Assembly (NCBI RefSeq): GCF_000023025.1 | Contig: NC_012997.1 | Coordinates: forward strand, 852,764 to 916,763 | DNA from: Teredinibacter turnerae T7901 | GTDB lineage: Bacteria; Pseudomonadota; Gammaproteobacteria; Pseudomonadales; Cellvibrionaceae | Length of the DNA: 64,000 bases | Direction of reading: 5' to 3' | Shown: one piece after another, positions 36,772-44,727 of the stretch | How the letters are laid out: every line of letters starts with the position of its first letter | How positions within the stretch are numbered: the first letter of the stretch is position 1 | The notes under the pieces: model-generated | The model's input: only the letters and a program-made list of their open reading frames with translations | The model's database searches: none | What the model was told of the DNA's origin: nothing | Translations under genes and position numbers: made by a program

Positions 36772-37953
36772 ATGTTAACGAAATGCATGGCTGGCGTGTC
36801 TGGTATGACGCTGATGGGAGTGCTTATAGCGTCTACCGCTGCCGCACAATCGACAAATGAAGACGCAACGGTGGAGGCGCTTCAGGAGCGTATCGAAAAG
36901 CTGGAGCAGGAGTTGAACCAGCGTCTGAATATTATTGCCGACGAAGTGGAATCCTCCAAAGGCGACAACAGTCGCTCTCGGGTAACCCTGGGTGGCTATG
37001 GAGAGCTGCATTACACTAACCTGAGCAGCGACGATGAAGACGTACGTGAATTGGATATGCACCGCGTCGTGCTGTTTGTGGGATATGAGTTTGCCGACAA
37101 CGCGCGGCTGGTGACCGAATGGGAAGTTGAACATGCAATTTCCAGCGCGGGAAGTCGCGGCGCGGTGGAAATGGAGCAGGCGTATGTCGAGCTGGACATA
37201 CAGGATAATCTGCACTGGCGTACCGGTGTGCAGTTAATGCCTTTGGGTATCATTAACGAAACACACGAGCCGACCACCTTTTATGGTGTTGAGCGTCCAA
37301 TCGTTGAAACGACGATTATCCCAACCACCTGGTACGGCGCCGCCACCAGTATTAAGCAGAGTTTCTCGAATGGCTTTAGTTACGATGTGATGCTTTCTGA
37401 AGGCCTGAAAACCGAAGATCCAACGTCCGATCCGGATGCCGAACCGTTTAACTTAAAAGCGGGAAAACAAAAAGCGTCCTTCGCATCGGCTTATGATCTC
37501 GCCGTGACGGGGCGGGTCGCATACCGCGGAGTGAAAGGTCTGGAGCTTGCGGTTTATGGTCAATATCAACCAGATCTTGATCAGAGTGCCGAAACCAGTT
37601 ATGCGGAATCCGCGACCTTGATCGGCGGCCACGTGATTTACAATTTGGGTAGTGTCACCCTGAAAGGCTTGTACGCAAGTTGGAGCCTTGCTGGCGACGC
37701 GGCTAAAAACGCGGGTATGGATGTACAAGATGGCGGTTATGCTGAAGTGAATTGGAAGCCATTATCGTCGTGGGGGTTCTACTCTCGTATTAGCCAGTAT
37801 TCGCAGCAGCAGGATGAGAGCAAAGAAATTGTCGAACTGGGCGTGAACTACTACCCATTAGACAATATTGTATTTAAAGCAGACTACCAGCAGTACAATG
37901 AAGATGCTGGTGATTTTAGTGGCATAAATTTGGGCATGGGTTACCAGTTTTAA
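36772..37953 (+). CDS. outer-membrane porin-like protein with N-terminal coiled coil
   Basis: A 393-residue protein. Signal peptide to about residue 24 (LIASTAAAQ), a coiled coil (about 30-60; VEALQERIEKLEQELNQRL) of the kind that trimerises periplasmic stems, then a beta barrel with alternating strands and C-terminal Phe (GINLGMGYQF). It resembles OprP/OprO- or DcaP-like porins, but I cannot name a solute. Last gene of the imelysin operon, suggesting passage of an iron compound or of a metabolite linked to it. ATG 36772 has GGAGAG 6 bases upstream; the frame's earlier start is inside the upstream gene. Confidence 0.85.
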   Translation: MLTKCMAGVSGMTLMGVLIASTAAAQSTNEDATVEALQERIEKLEQELNQRLNIIADEVESSKGDNSRSRVTLGGYGELHYTNLSSDDEDVRELDMHRVVLFVGYEFADNARLVTEWEVEHAISSAGSRGAVEMEQAYVELDIQDNLHWRTGVQLMPLGIINETHEPTTFYGVERPIVETTIIPTTWYGAATSIKQSFSNGFSYDVMLSEGLKTEDPTSDPDAEPFNLKAGKQKASFASAYDLAVTGRVAYRGVKGLELAVYGQYQPDLDQSAETSYAESATLIGGHVIYNLGSVTLKGLYASWSLAGDAAKNAGMDVQDGGYAEVNWKPLSSWGFYSRISQYSQQQDESKEIVELGVNYYPLDNIVFKADYQQYNEDAGDFSGINLGMGYQF

Positions 37954-37990
37954 CATTCGTTACGAGTAGATAAAACATTGTGAGTTACAC

Positions 37991-38025
37991 TCGAAGCATC
38001 ATCAATTAGTTGTGTGCTTCGAGGT
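37991..38025 (+). promoter_or_regulatory. hairpin whose 3' arm touches the xylanase ribosome site
   Basis: TCGAAGCA (37991-37998) can pair with TGCTTCGA (38015-38022), 8 bp with a 16-base loop. The 3' arm runs into GAGGTG (38021-38026), the likely ribosome site of the ATG at 38035. When formed it would hide the first bases of that site. Confidence 0.45.
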
Positions 38026-38034
38026 GTACTTCCC

Positions 38035-39372
38035 ATGGTATTGATTCATAACATGTTGGCTAAAATAAAAACCAGGGCAGTGCCACTTGCGCTGCTTGCC
38101 TCAATTCTGAGCCTGGCGGCGTGTGGGGGGGACGACTCTTCAACACCGCCACCAAACAGTGGTAACTCCAGCAGCAGTTCATCTAGCAGTAGCTCTTCCA
38201 CTTCCAGCACCTCTTCCAGTTCTTCGAGTAGTTCAAGTTCTTCCAGCAGCTCAAATTCTTCCAGCTCGAGTAGTTCGAGTTCCTCCAGTTCTTCAAGCAG
38301 CTCAAGTTCTTCCAGCTCTTCAAGTAGTTCAAGTACCGGCGGTGCAACTCTCAGTTCGGTGGCAACGTTTCCTGTAGGAATGGCGGTGACCGCTGGCAAT
38401 GAATACCGTAGCTTTCTCGGCATGCCAGAAAAACAGAACGTGCTAAAAACACATTTCAGCCAGCTGACGGCCGGAAATATTATGAAGATGAGTTATCTGC
38501 ATCCAGGGGAAAACTCATACACCTTTGATCAGGCCGATGCGATGATCAACTGGGCCAAGGCCAATGGACTTTCGGTGCATGGACACACGTTTATCTGGCA
38601 CTCGGGTTATCAGGTTCCCACATGGATGAGTAGCTACAGTGGGGATTTTCAGGCAATGCTTAACACCCATGTGTCGACCATTGCCGAACACTTTAAAGAC
38701 GATGTGGTGAGCTGGGATGTGGCGAATGAGGTGATTGACGAGAATGGCATAGAAGGTTGCTGGCGCAATTCGCTGTTTTATCAAAAAGCTGGCAAAAACT
38801 TTGTCGCCAATGCCTTTATCGCCGCCCACGCTGCGGACGACGATGCGGAGTTGTATTACAACGACTACGACACAGAAGGGGGTAACAGCGCGAAGCTCGA
38901 TTGTCTGCTGACCCTGGTCGATGATCTTCTTGCTGCCGAAGTACCTATTACAGGCGTTGGCTTCCAGATGCATGTACAGATTGATTGGCCCTCAATCGAG
39001 GCTATTGGGTCCGCCTTTAAAGCGGTTGCCGATCGCGGCTTAAAGGTAAAAATTACTGAGCTGGATGTGCCGATAAACAACCCCTACGCATCGACGCCTT
39101 TCCCGCAATACGCCAGTTACACCGAAGCCGCAGCGGCCGTGCAGAAAGCGCGCTATAAAGCGATTGTTGAAGCTTACCTGGCTAACGTGCCTGCACCGCA
39201 GCGCGGTGGTCTCACTATTTGGGGGATCTGGGATGGCGATAGCTGGTTGCATACTTTTAACGAGCGTCAGGGCGTAGACGATTGGCCTCTACTGTTTACT
39301 GGCCCGGCGGATGGTCCATACGAGCAAAAGGCCGCCTACTTTGGTGTGCTGGAGGCTCTACAAGGACAGTAG
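38035..39372 (+). CDS. GH10 endo-beta-1,4-xylanase lipoprotein with long polyserine linker
   Basis: A 445-residue lipoprotein: lipobox LSLAAC (Cys30), a long serine-rich linker (about 44-110), then a compact GH10 domain. The acid/base is Glu232 in SWDVANE, the nucleophile Glu342 in KITELDVPI; HTFIWHSGYQVPTWM and GLTIWGIWDGDSW are conserved substrate-side blocks. It cuts xylan or related beta-1,4 glycans at the cell surface. All kinds of serine codon are mixed in the linker, so it is kept at protein level rather than by recent DNA slippage. Start ATG 38035 is chosen for AGGTG about 9 bases upstream. Single gene followed by a terminator. Confidence 0.93.
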   Translation: MVLIHNMLAKIKTRAVPLALLASILSLAACGGDDSSTPPPNSGNSSSSSSSSSSSTSSTSSSSSSSSSSSSSSNSSSSSSSSSSSSSSSSSSSSSSSSSSTGGATLSSVATFPVGMAVTAGNEYRSFLGMPEKQNVLKTHFSQLTAGNIMKMSYLHPGENSYTFDQADAMINWAKANGLSVHGHTFIWHSGYQVPTWMSSYSGDFQAMLNTHVSTIAEHFKDDVVSWDVANEVIDENGIEGCWRNSLFYQKAGKNFVANAFIAAHAADDDAELYYNDYDTEGGNSAKLDCLLTLVDDLLAAEVPITGVGFQMHVQIDWPSIEAIGSAFKAVADRGLKVKITELDVPINNPYASTPFPQYASYTEAAAAVQKARYKAIVEAYLANVPAPQRGGLTIWGIWDGDSWLHTFNERQGVDDWPLLFTGPADGPYEQKAAYFGVLEALQGQ

Positions 39373-39396
39373 CGAGCAGGCATCATGTAAACTCCC

Positions 39397-39427
39397 AAAG
39401 CCGGGTTCAGAGGAATCCGGCTTTTTT
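39397..39427 (+). terminator. intrinsic terminator after the GH10 gene
   Basis: AAAGCCGG (39397-39404) pairs with CCGGCTTT (39417-39424), followed by further T to 39427. It ends the xylanase transcript 24 bases after its stop. Confidence 0.88.
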
Positions 39428-39444
39428 GCTTTCTGGAGGGCAAA

Positions 39445-40026
39445 TTGAGCGAAGCATTCGAACAAATGAACCAATTTTTTAACGAGTTGGATGGCCTAAA
39501 ACTGGTAGAGCGAAAAAGCTATATCGGTGGCGGTGTCAGGCGTGAAAACTCAGCAGAACATTCCTGGCAACTCGCCATGGCGGCCTGGCAGCTTGCACGT
39601 CGATTCGACCTGGCGCTCGACGAAGAAAAATTGCTGAAAATGGCGCTGGTCCACGACCTAGGGGAAATTGATGCGGGCGATACGTTTCTCTATGCAACTG
39701 AGCGAGCTGATGCCCATATTGTCGAGCGCAACGGGGTGCTGCGGTTAGCCGAACACCCCGGCAATACTGTGCCAGAGCTCACCGAGGTGTGGGACGAGCA
39801 GGAAGACGGGATAAGCCCGGAAGCGCGTTTGTTGAAAGTTGTCGACCGCATACTCCCACTGCTACTGAATATTGGAAGTGAGGGGCGAGCCTGGCGGGAC
39901 ATGGGAGTCAAAGCCGGTCAGGTTAAGGAAAAACACGCCTTTATTGCCGATGAATTTCCCGACCTCCACCGCTGGTTAATGCAAAAGATAGAGCGTGCGA
40001 TTGCACTGGGTTGGCTGCCAGAATAA
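39445..40026 (+). CDS. HD-domain phosphohydrolase (YfbR/5'-deoxynucleotidase-like)
   Basis: A 193-residue HD-family enzyme. Metal site residues are visible as ENSAEHSWQLAMAAW (first His), ALVHDLGEIDAGD (HD pair) and VVDRILPLLLN (last Asp). Similar proteins cut the phosphate from deoxynucleoside 5'-monophosphates. The start is a TTG (39445) with a strong GGAGGG five bases upstream; the first ATG is seven codons later and lacks such a site. Convergent with the sensor kinase gene; not obviously tied to neighbours. Confidence 0.85.
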   Translation: MSEAFEQMNQFFNELDGLKLVERKSYIGGGVRRENSAEHSWQLAMAAWQLARRFDLALDEEKLLKMALVHDLGEIDAGDTFLYATERADAHIVERNGVLRLAEHPGNTVPELTEVWDEQEDGISPEARLLKVVDRILPLLLNIGSEGRAWRDMGVKAGQVKEKHAFIADEFPDLHRWLMQKIERAIALGWLPE

Positions 40027-40085
40027 TTGCAGCGACCTATTTTTGCTGCCATCAGCGTGTTCCTGCCTGCAGGTTTAGTCCGTCT

Positions 40086-41585
40086 TCAGGCTGCCTCGAG
40101 TTCAAACTGGAAGGTCGTGCCAAGATCCAATTGGCTGCGGACTTCAATATGGGCGTGGTGCAAGTCCAACAGCTTTTTGGTGATCGCCAGCCCTAGGCCG
40201 CCGTGTGCGGTATTGCCTCGCACGCTGTTTCCCGCCTTAAAATGGGGGTCGAAAACAAACGGCACGTCTGCTTCAGGAATGCCGACACCGGTATCGACAA
40301 CTTCTACTGCCACAAAGCGGGTGTCTTGTTTGAGCCTTACAGTGATGCTGCCGCCAGCATTGGTGTGGCGCAATGCGTTCTCAACCAGATTGGTAAAGAC
40401 ACGCTCGAGCTTCTCAATATCTCCCACCACCCGAATGTGACTGTCGTTTGGCGTGACCCCAAGCGTGACCTGTTTGTCATTGGCGCTGATCTGGAATTTC
40501 TGCAGTACATCCTGTACTAGCTCGGGCAGCGAAAAGGGCTCGCGATTGACTTGCACTGTACCGCTATCCAGGTGCGCCAGTTCGAAAAGTTGTTCGACCA
40601 GATGCGATATTCGCTCGGCACTTTTGCGCGCTATCGCGATGTATTCCGTGCTTTGCTTTTCACTGAGGTCGCTGCGGTGTATTTCCCAGGTTTCGAGGTA
40701 GCCCATCAGTGACGCAAGCGGTGTGCGCAAATCGTGTGAGACATGTGAGAGCAGCTCTTTGCGGAGTTGATCGACAGTGAGCACGTTGGTGTATTGTTGA
40801 TTCAGGGTGTTTAACAGCTGAGCGAATGCGCTGCCCAATTTGTCTATTTCATTCTGACTGTCGCCATTCCACTCCTGTAGCTGTGCGCCGAGTGAGTCTT
40901 CTGCTTGGTCGAAGCGGTTGAACCCGGTGGCTTGAATCGCCGTAACCTGCTGGGTAAGTCGTGCCAATGGGCGAGTAAAAACCCTGGTGAGCCAGAGCAT
41001 GGTGAGGAGCGCGAGCCCGAGACTGGCGCCAATCAGCCATAGCGCCCAGTGCATAATCTTGCTTTGGGTCACCATAGTGGCGATGTCTTCGTAAATTTCG
41101 CTGCCTAGAATAACGTACAAGTAGCCGGCTAGTTGTTGGTTTTCGTTGTAGATGGGCGCGGCAGAAAATATTTTATGTCGGTGCAAGGAACGAGGGTCGT
41201 CGCCGTATATCAATTTATCTTTTGGGCCTGAGCTGAACGCCTGCAGCGGCGCGATGGCAATGGTGTGGCGCTTTATTTTTTGCGGGTCGGCGGAGTACGC
41301 GAGAATCTGGCCCGCAGGGTCCAACAGATAAAATTCGAAATTGGGGCCGAGAATCATCAAGTCGTGAAATGTGTGTTCGATCACCGCCAGATCCGGCTGT
41401 TCGCCATCAAATAACAAGTAGTGATCGGCAACAAAGCCGGCCAGATCACGGTGCATTCGTTGGGTAATTTCCTGCTGATACCCACGAGAAGCGCGTGTGA
41501 ATATGACAATCAGCAGCACGGTGATGAGAACAAAGGTCACCAGCAACCAAGTGGCCATACGCCGGTAGAGCGTTGCACTATTCAT
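40086..41585 (-). CDS. sensor histidine kinase of a two-component system
   Basis: A 499-residue inner-membrane kinase. Membrane spans at about 11-30 and 180-200 enclose a periplasmic sensor region; a HAMP linker follows (about 201-265). The H-box SHVSHDLRTPL has His284. The ATPase has the N-box FTNLVENALRHTNAGG, VVDTGVGIPE and HGGLGLAITKKLL. All catalytic motifs are intact, in contrast to the kinase-like protein at 21964. Its ATG overlaps the end of the response-regulator gene by 8 bases. The signal sensed is not known. Confidence 0.92.
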   Translation of the reverse strand: MNSATLYRRMATWLLVTFVLITVLLIVIFTRASRGYQQEITQRMHRDLAGFVADHYLLFDGEQPDLAVIEHTFHDLMILGPNFEFYLLDPAGQILAYSADPQKIKRHTIAIAPLQAFSSGPKDKLIYGDDPRSLHRHKIFSAAPIYNENQQLAGYLYVILGSEIYEDIATMVTQSKIMHWALWLIGASLGLALLTMLWLTRVFTRPLARLTQQVTAIQATGFNRFDQAEDSLGAQLQEWNGDSQNEIDKLGSAFAQLLNTLNQQYTNVLTVDQLRKELLSHVSHDLRTPLASLMGYLETWEIHRSDLSEKQSTEYIAIARKSAERISHLVEQLFELAHLDSGTVQVNREPFSLPELVQDVLQKFQISANDKQVTLGVTPNDSHIRVVGDIEKLERVFTNLVENALRHTNAGGSITVRLKQDTRFVAVEVVDTGVGIPEADVPFVFDPHFKAGNSVRGNTAHGGLGLAITKKLLDLHHAHIEVRSQLDLGTTFQFELEAA

Positions 41586-42279
41586 AAAATTTATACCCCA
41601 CCCCCCAGACTGTGAGCACGTAGCGAGGTTCGCTGGCGTTGGGCTCCAGCTTTGCGCGTAGTCGGTTAATATGTGAATTAACAGTGTGTTCATAGCCGCT
41701 GTGGTGATAGCCCCAAACGGCACTCAGGAGCTGGTCGCGGCTAAAAACCTGACCGGGAGAACTGGCCAGATACAGAAGTAGGTCGAATTCTTTTGCGGTG
41801 AGTTTAATCTCCTCATCCGCCAAGGTAACCACGTGTTTGTTTTTGTTGATACTAAGGTCGCCAAACACCAGCTGGTCGGGGCCGGCCGTAGGATTGGTTT
41901 CCTGGGTATTAAAAGCGACACGTCGCAGGAGCGCGCGAACACGGGCCTGGAGTTCCCGCACACTGAAGGGTTTGGTCAGGTAGTCATCGGCGCCCACTTC
42001 CAGACCAACAACCCGATCTGCTTCGGATTTTTTTGCTGTGAGCATCAGAATTGGCGTCAACACGCCTGCGCTACGCAACTTTTGACAGATTTGCAGGCCA
42101 TCGATGCCCGGCAGCATGACGTCGAGAATGATCAGGTCAAAGCGGGTATTGAGGCTTAGGTTCAGTCCGATATCGCCATCTAGCGCACGGGTAACTGTGT
42201 AGTTCAGTGTTTCCAGGTTCAGCGCGATCAGCTCGTTAATTTCTTCCTGATCTTCTATTACAAGAATGTTCTCTGCCAT
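41578..42279 (-). CDS. OmpR-family response regulator
   Basis: A 233-residue regulator. The receiver domain (1-118) has the acidic pocket (VIEDQEE), phosphoacceptor Asp53 in LIILDVMLPGIDG, and Lys in YLTKPFS. The winged-helix DNA-binding domain follows (about 135-230; LTAKEFDLLLYLASSPGQVFSRDQLL, INRLRAKLEPN). Partner of the histidine kinase that overlaps its 3' end. I chose ATG 42279, which leaves the standard N-terminus; an earlier in-frame start adds 13 non-conserved residues. Confidence 0.93.
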   Translation of the reverse strand: MAENILVIEDQEEINELIALNLETLNYTVTRALDGDIGLNLSLNTRFDLIILDVMLPGIDGLQICQKLRSAGVLTPILMLTAKKSEADRVVGLEVGADDYLTKPFSVRELQARVRALLRRVAFNTQETNPTAGPDQLVFGDLSINKNKHVVTLADEEIKLTAKEFDLLLYLASSPGQVFSRDQLLSAVWGYHHSGYEHTVNSHINRLRAKLEPNASEPRYVLTVWGVGYKFYE

Positions 42280-42649
42280 GTGCGGGCCTTTGGATGTTTC
42301 AACGCGAAGGCCAGTCATACGGCGCGGTGGAGCACGTCATCTCCGTTGACAGTGTTGACTGGCTGTTTCGGGGGGACTATACCGCGAAGCTTTCGCTTTC
42401 GGGTCACCTGTTTATCACGTTTTTATCACAGGTCTGGGCTTTGCCGGGGGCTACTGAGGCGCTTTGCTGCGGCGGGAGGGGGTTGGGCCTGGCTGTTCAA
42501 TGGCTAGCAAAGTGGCTAGTGTGCGCTTTCTACAGGCCCTTAATCGTCATTCTTGTTACCAATTTCTGCGCTAACACTGCGTCTCGCCTGTTAGGTCCTG
42601 TGTAGAGACATATAGGCTCATGAAGTTTTGCAATAGGTAAAGCTCAGGT
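42280..42649. other. intergenic region upstream of the two-component operon
   Basis: About 370 bases between the response regulator start and the Crp/Fnr-family stop. I see no convincing gene, repeat or terminator. It must hold the two-component promoter. Confidence 0.5.
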
Positions 42650-43288
42650 CTACCAATATTTCGGCATTTTCTTCTTGAGTAGAATAAAGCTGGTATGTTG
42701 CTCAATATATTCGCCGATAATCAGCTGTTTCATTATGCGACTCACCATCTCCCGTGAACTTCCGACCATGTTGGCGATATCCTGGTGGGTGACCTTTGGG
42801 TTGTCGATCCGATTGTTTTCATCTGCCAGCTTTTCCAAGGTGTGGATCACGCGGCCATAAACGTCCAGCAGTGCCAAATCGCGCACGCTTTCGGTCAGCG
42901 CGCGAATGCGCTTGGTGAGTTCACAAATCATGAACTGAGAAAACTCCTGATTATTCTTTAGCAGGTCTTGGAAACTGGCTCGAGAAATGGCAATAAATTC
43001 GCACGGGGATACCGTCATAACAGAGGCTGATCGCGGCTCGCCATCTAAAAGCGAAAGCTCACCAAAGTACTCGCCTTCTGTCATGAAATTCAAAATCACC
43101 TGTCGACCGTCATCGCCGGTCAGGAAAACGCTCACTTTGCCCTTTTTGATAATGTAGAGGTGATTAGACTCATCACCTTCGGTAACCAGAATTGTATTTT
43201 TGGGGTAACTGCGAGTGACGCTCAGTTTTTCCAGTTGTTCCAGATACTGTGCTGGAACATTCGCAAACAGGCTAACGTTTTTAAGCAT
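42650..43288 (-). CDS. Crp/Fnr-family transcriptional regulator
   Basis: A 212-residue regulator. The cyclic-nucleotide-like beta barrel (about 10-125) shows ILVTEGDESNHLYIIKKGKVSVFL and GEYFGELSLLDGEPRSASVMT, near the phosphate-binding cassette of Crp (FGELSLLDGEPRSA). A dimer helix follows, then the winged helix (KVTHQDIANMVGSSREMVSRIMKQL). There is no N-terminal cysteine cluster, so it is not an oxygen-sensing Fnr; binding of cAMP or c-di-GMP is possible. Single gene. Confidence 0.9.
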   Translation of the reverse strand: MLKNVSLFANVPAQYLEQLEKLSVTRSYPKNTILVTEGDESNHLYIIKKGKVSVFLTGDDGRQVILNFMTEGEYFGELSLLDGEPRSASVMTVSPCEFIAISRASFQDLLKNNQEFSQFMICELTKRIRALTESVRDLALLDVYGRVIHTLEKLADENNRIDNPKVTHQDIANMVGSSREMVSRIMKQLIIGEYIEQHTSFILLKKKMPKYW

Positions 43289-43918
43289 AATCAGAGTATG
43301 TGTTCTTGTAGGTGTTACTTAATGATACCGCGAGTGGCGCAGGGAGTGCAGCCGGTTCAAACGCTAATTACCCAGAAAAATGTGAATTATTCACATTCTG
43401 CTAGGTATTAGGGTACTGAGGTACGAGGTGGCGCACACTAAAGTTACCAGCGGTAGCAAGGCGGCAACGGAACCTGAGTTGATTATAGACAGGGTATGTT
43501 GTCATTGGGATATGAGCCACTTTATTAATGGATGCATAAACAAGGATCGTTAATTAGCGGAATGCGGGGTCCGATTCCGGTAGGGGAACGATATTTGTGG
43601 CCTGGAGCGGGAAGCTCCTAATCAGCTCAGCTGTCTTGCTACCTCCGAATTGTCTCACCTTTCAGGGCAAACCAGATTTTTGCGGATTTTTTCAGTCTTC
43701 GAGACGCTCTAAGATCGCTTCTGGGTTTTGGTGATAGGCGGGTATTAGCTCTTGTTTTACGCTGGGAGCCTGTGGTTCCGCGTGTCCGGTTTCGCCCTCT
43801 TTTTTAACGGCTAGGCTCGTTTCTCGCACATTCTGTCGCGTTGTCCAATTATTATGTCTCCAATAAATATTGTTGTTTTGTGTGCCAAAAATCGGGCAGG
43901 CTAGCTCCCTTTGCAGGT

Positions 43919-43946
43919 AAAAAAACGGAGCCGAAATGGCTCCGTT
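43919..43946 (-). terminator. intrinsic terminator, minus strand, without an upstream protein gene
   Basis: Stem GGCTCCGTT/AACGGAGCC with loop GAAAT; on the minus strand it is followed by T7, on the plus strand by no T-run. No annotated minus-strand protein gene ends here. Confidence 0.85.
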
Positions 43947-44050
43947 AAAACATACTTCTTTAAGATTTACCCAGCGCCCCGAAGATCCAAGGGTGATTAG
44001 GCACTGAGCAAATCTCACCGACGGAGACAAGTTTATGCTGGCCAAACTTT
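43919..44050 (-). ncRNA. candidate small RNA ending in an intrinsic terminator
   Basis: Read on the minus strand: AGATTT (44010-44015) pairs with AAATCT (43963-43968), enclosing CAGTGCC (44000-44006) paired with GGCGCTG (43972-43978), a nested two-helix element with an inner loop containing GGATCTTCGG. It is followed by a 9-bp stem AACGGAGCC/GGCTCCGTT (43924-43946) and seven T. The 5' end is a guess. It does not match 6S, tmRNA, SRP RNA or a GEMM riboswitch by eye. Confidence 0.4.
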
Positions 44051-44145
44051 GGTGACAGTGAAATATTCACCGCCAGTGAGGGTTATTCTCACCTTTAGCG
44101 AGTTTACGCGCCTTTTCCCGGATATTAATCGCGATTTGCTTTGTC

Positions 44146-44151
44146 TATAAT
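44146..44151 (+). promoter_or_regulatory. -10 box upstream of the FMN-binding gene
   Basis: TATAAT, perfect consensus, 24 bases before the start at 44176. The -35 region at the usual distance is weak, so the promoter may need an activator. Confidence 0.5.
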
Positions 44152-44175
44152 GCCCTGATCTAAGGGGGGCGGCAC

Positions 44176-44727
44176 TTGTTTCATTTAAATTACCGGATGT
44201 TTTGGAAGCTGGCCAGCGAAATGTGTTTGCTCGCCTGGTTGGCCGGCTTTGCGTTGCCGGCAGCGGCTTCGGAAACCAGCGCGACTGACTTTATCGACCA
44301 GGCTTTCAATGAGCAGCCCCAAGCCAAAACCCTCTGGTTAACCGCTGATTTGCGCGCTCAGATATCACGCGACCTCAACTACGATTTCCACCAGATGCGG
44401 GTACGCTACTGGCGATCCGGTGTGCGCTCCGCGTGGATTCTTGAAGAAGTGGGTAAAGAGCAACCGATTACCCTGGGCGTAGTTATCGACGGCGATGCCA
44501 TTGATGAACTGCGTGTTCTCGCCTACAGAGAAAGTCGGGGTGGTGAAATCCAACAAGGATATTTCACGCGCCAATTTCATGGCGCGGTGCTGGAGGGCGA
44601 GGGCCGTAAGGCCCGTTTGAGCAACTCAATAGATGGTATTACCGGAGCGACCCTTTCGGTGCGTGCAGCGCAAAAAGTCGCTAAACTCGCGCTATTTCTT
44701 CATGCGCACACCCAGCAACATGGTTAA
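44176..44727 (+). CDS. FMN-binding domain protein, exported
   Basis: A 183-residue protein with an N-terminal signal (cleavage near AAA-S, residue 32). The FMN_bind motif is DGITGATL (153-160); by analogy with NqrC and RnfG, Thr159 would carry a covalent FMN added by an ApbE-type transferase, which is not encoded in the window. It should act as a periplasmic flavin electron carrier. The start is TTG 44176 with a run of six G about 6 bases upstream; ATG 44197 is the alternative. Overlaps the PepSY-like gene at its 3' end. Confidence 0.82.
   Translation: MFHLNYRMFWKLASEMCLLAWLAGFALPAAASETSATDFIDQAFNEQPQAKTLWLTADLRAQISRDLNYDFHQMRVRYWRSGVRSAWILEEVGKEQPITLGVVIDGDAIDELRVLAYRESRGGEIQQGYFTRQFHGAVLEGEGRKARLSNSIDGITGATLSVRAAQKVAKLALFLHAHTQQHG

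Larger units (their letters stand above)
43289..44145. other. long gene-poor region
   Basis: Nearly 890 bases without a convincing protein gene, unusual in this compact window. The only clear signals are the minus-strand structured element and terminator described separately, and a -10 box for the gene at 44176. A 117-codon minus-strand frame inside has no recognisable content. Confidence 0.5.

Noticed and set aside
38160-38335. Serine-codon run as a DNA tandem repeat
   Set aside because: Different serine codons are mixed without a fixed unit, so it is protein-level low complexity, not a microsatellite or CRISPR.
38046-38423. Glu/Leu-rich minus-strand frame
   Set aside because: It is the reverse reading of serine codons in the xylanase linker; the same holds for 31500-31817.
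43565-43600. tRNA T-arm-like sequence (GTCCGATTCC)
   Set aside because: No acceptor stem or anticodon arm can be built around it.
43692-44045. 117-codon minus-strand frame in the gene-poor gap
   Set aside because: No ribosome site, no recognisable motif, and it runs through the terminator stem.
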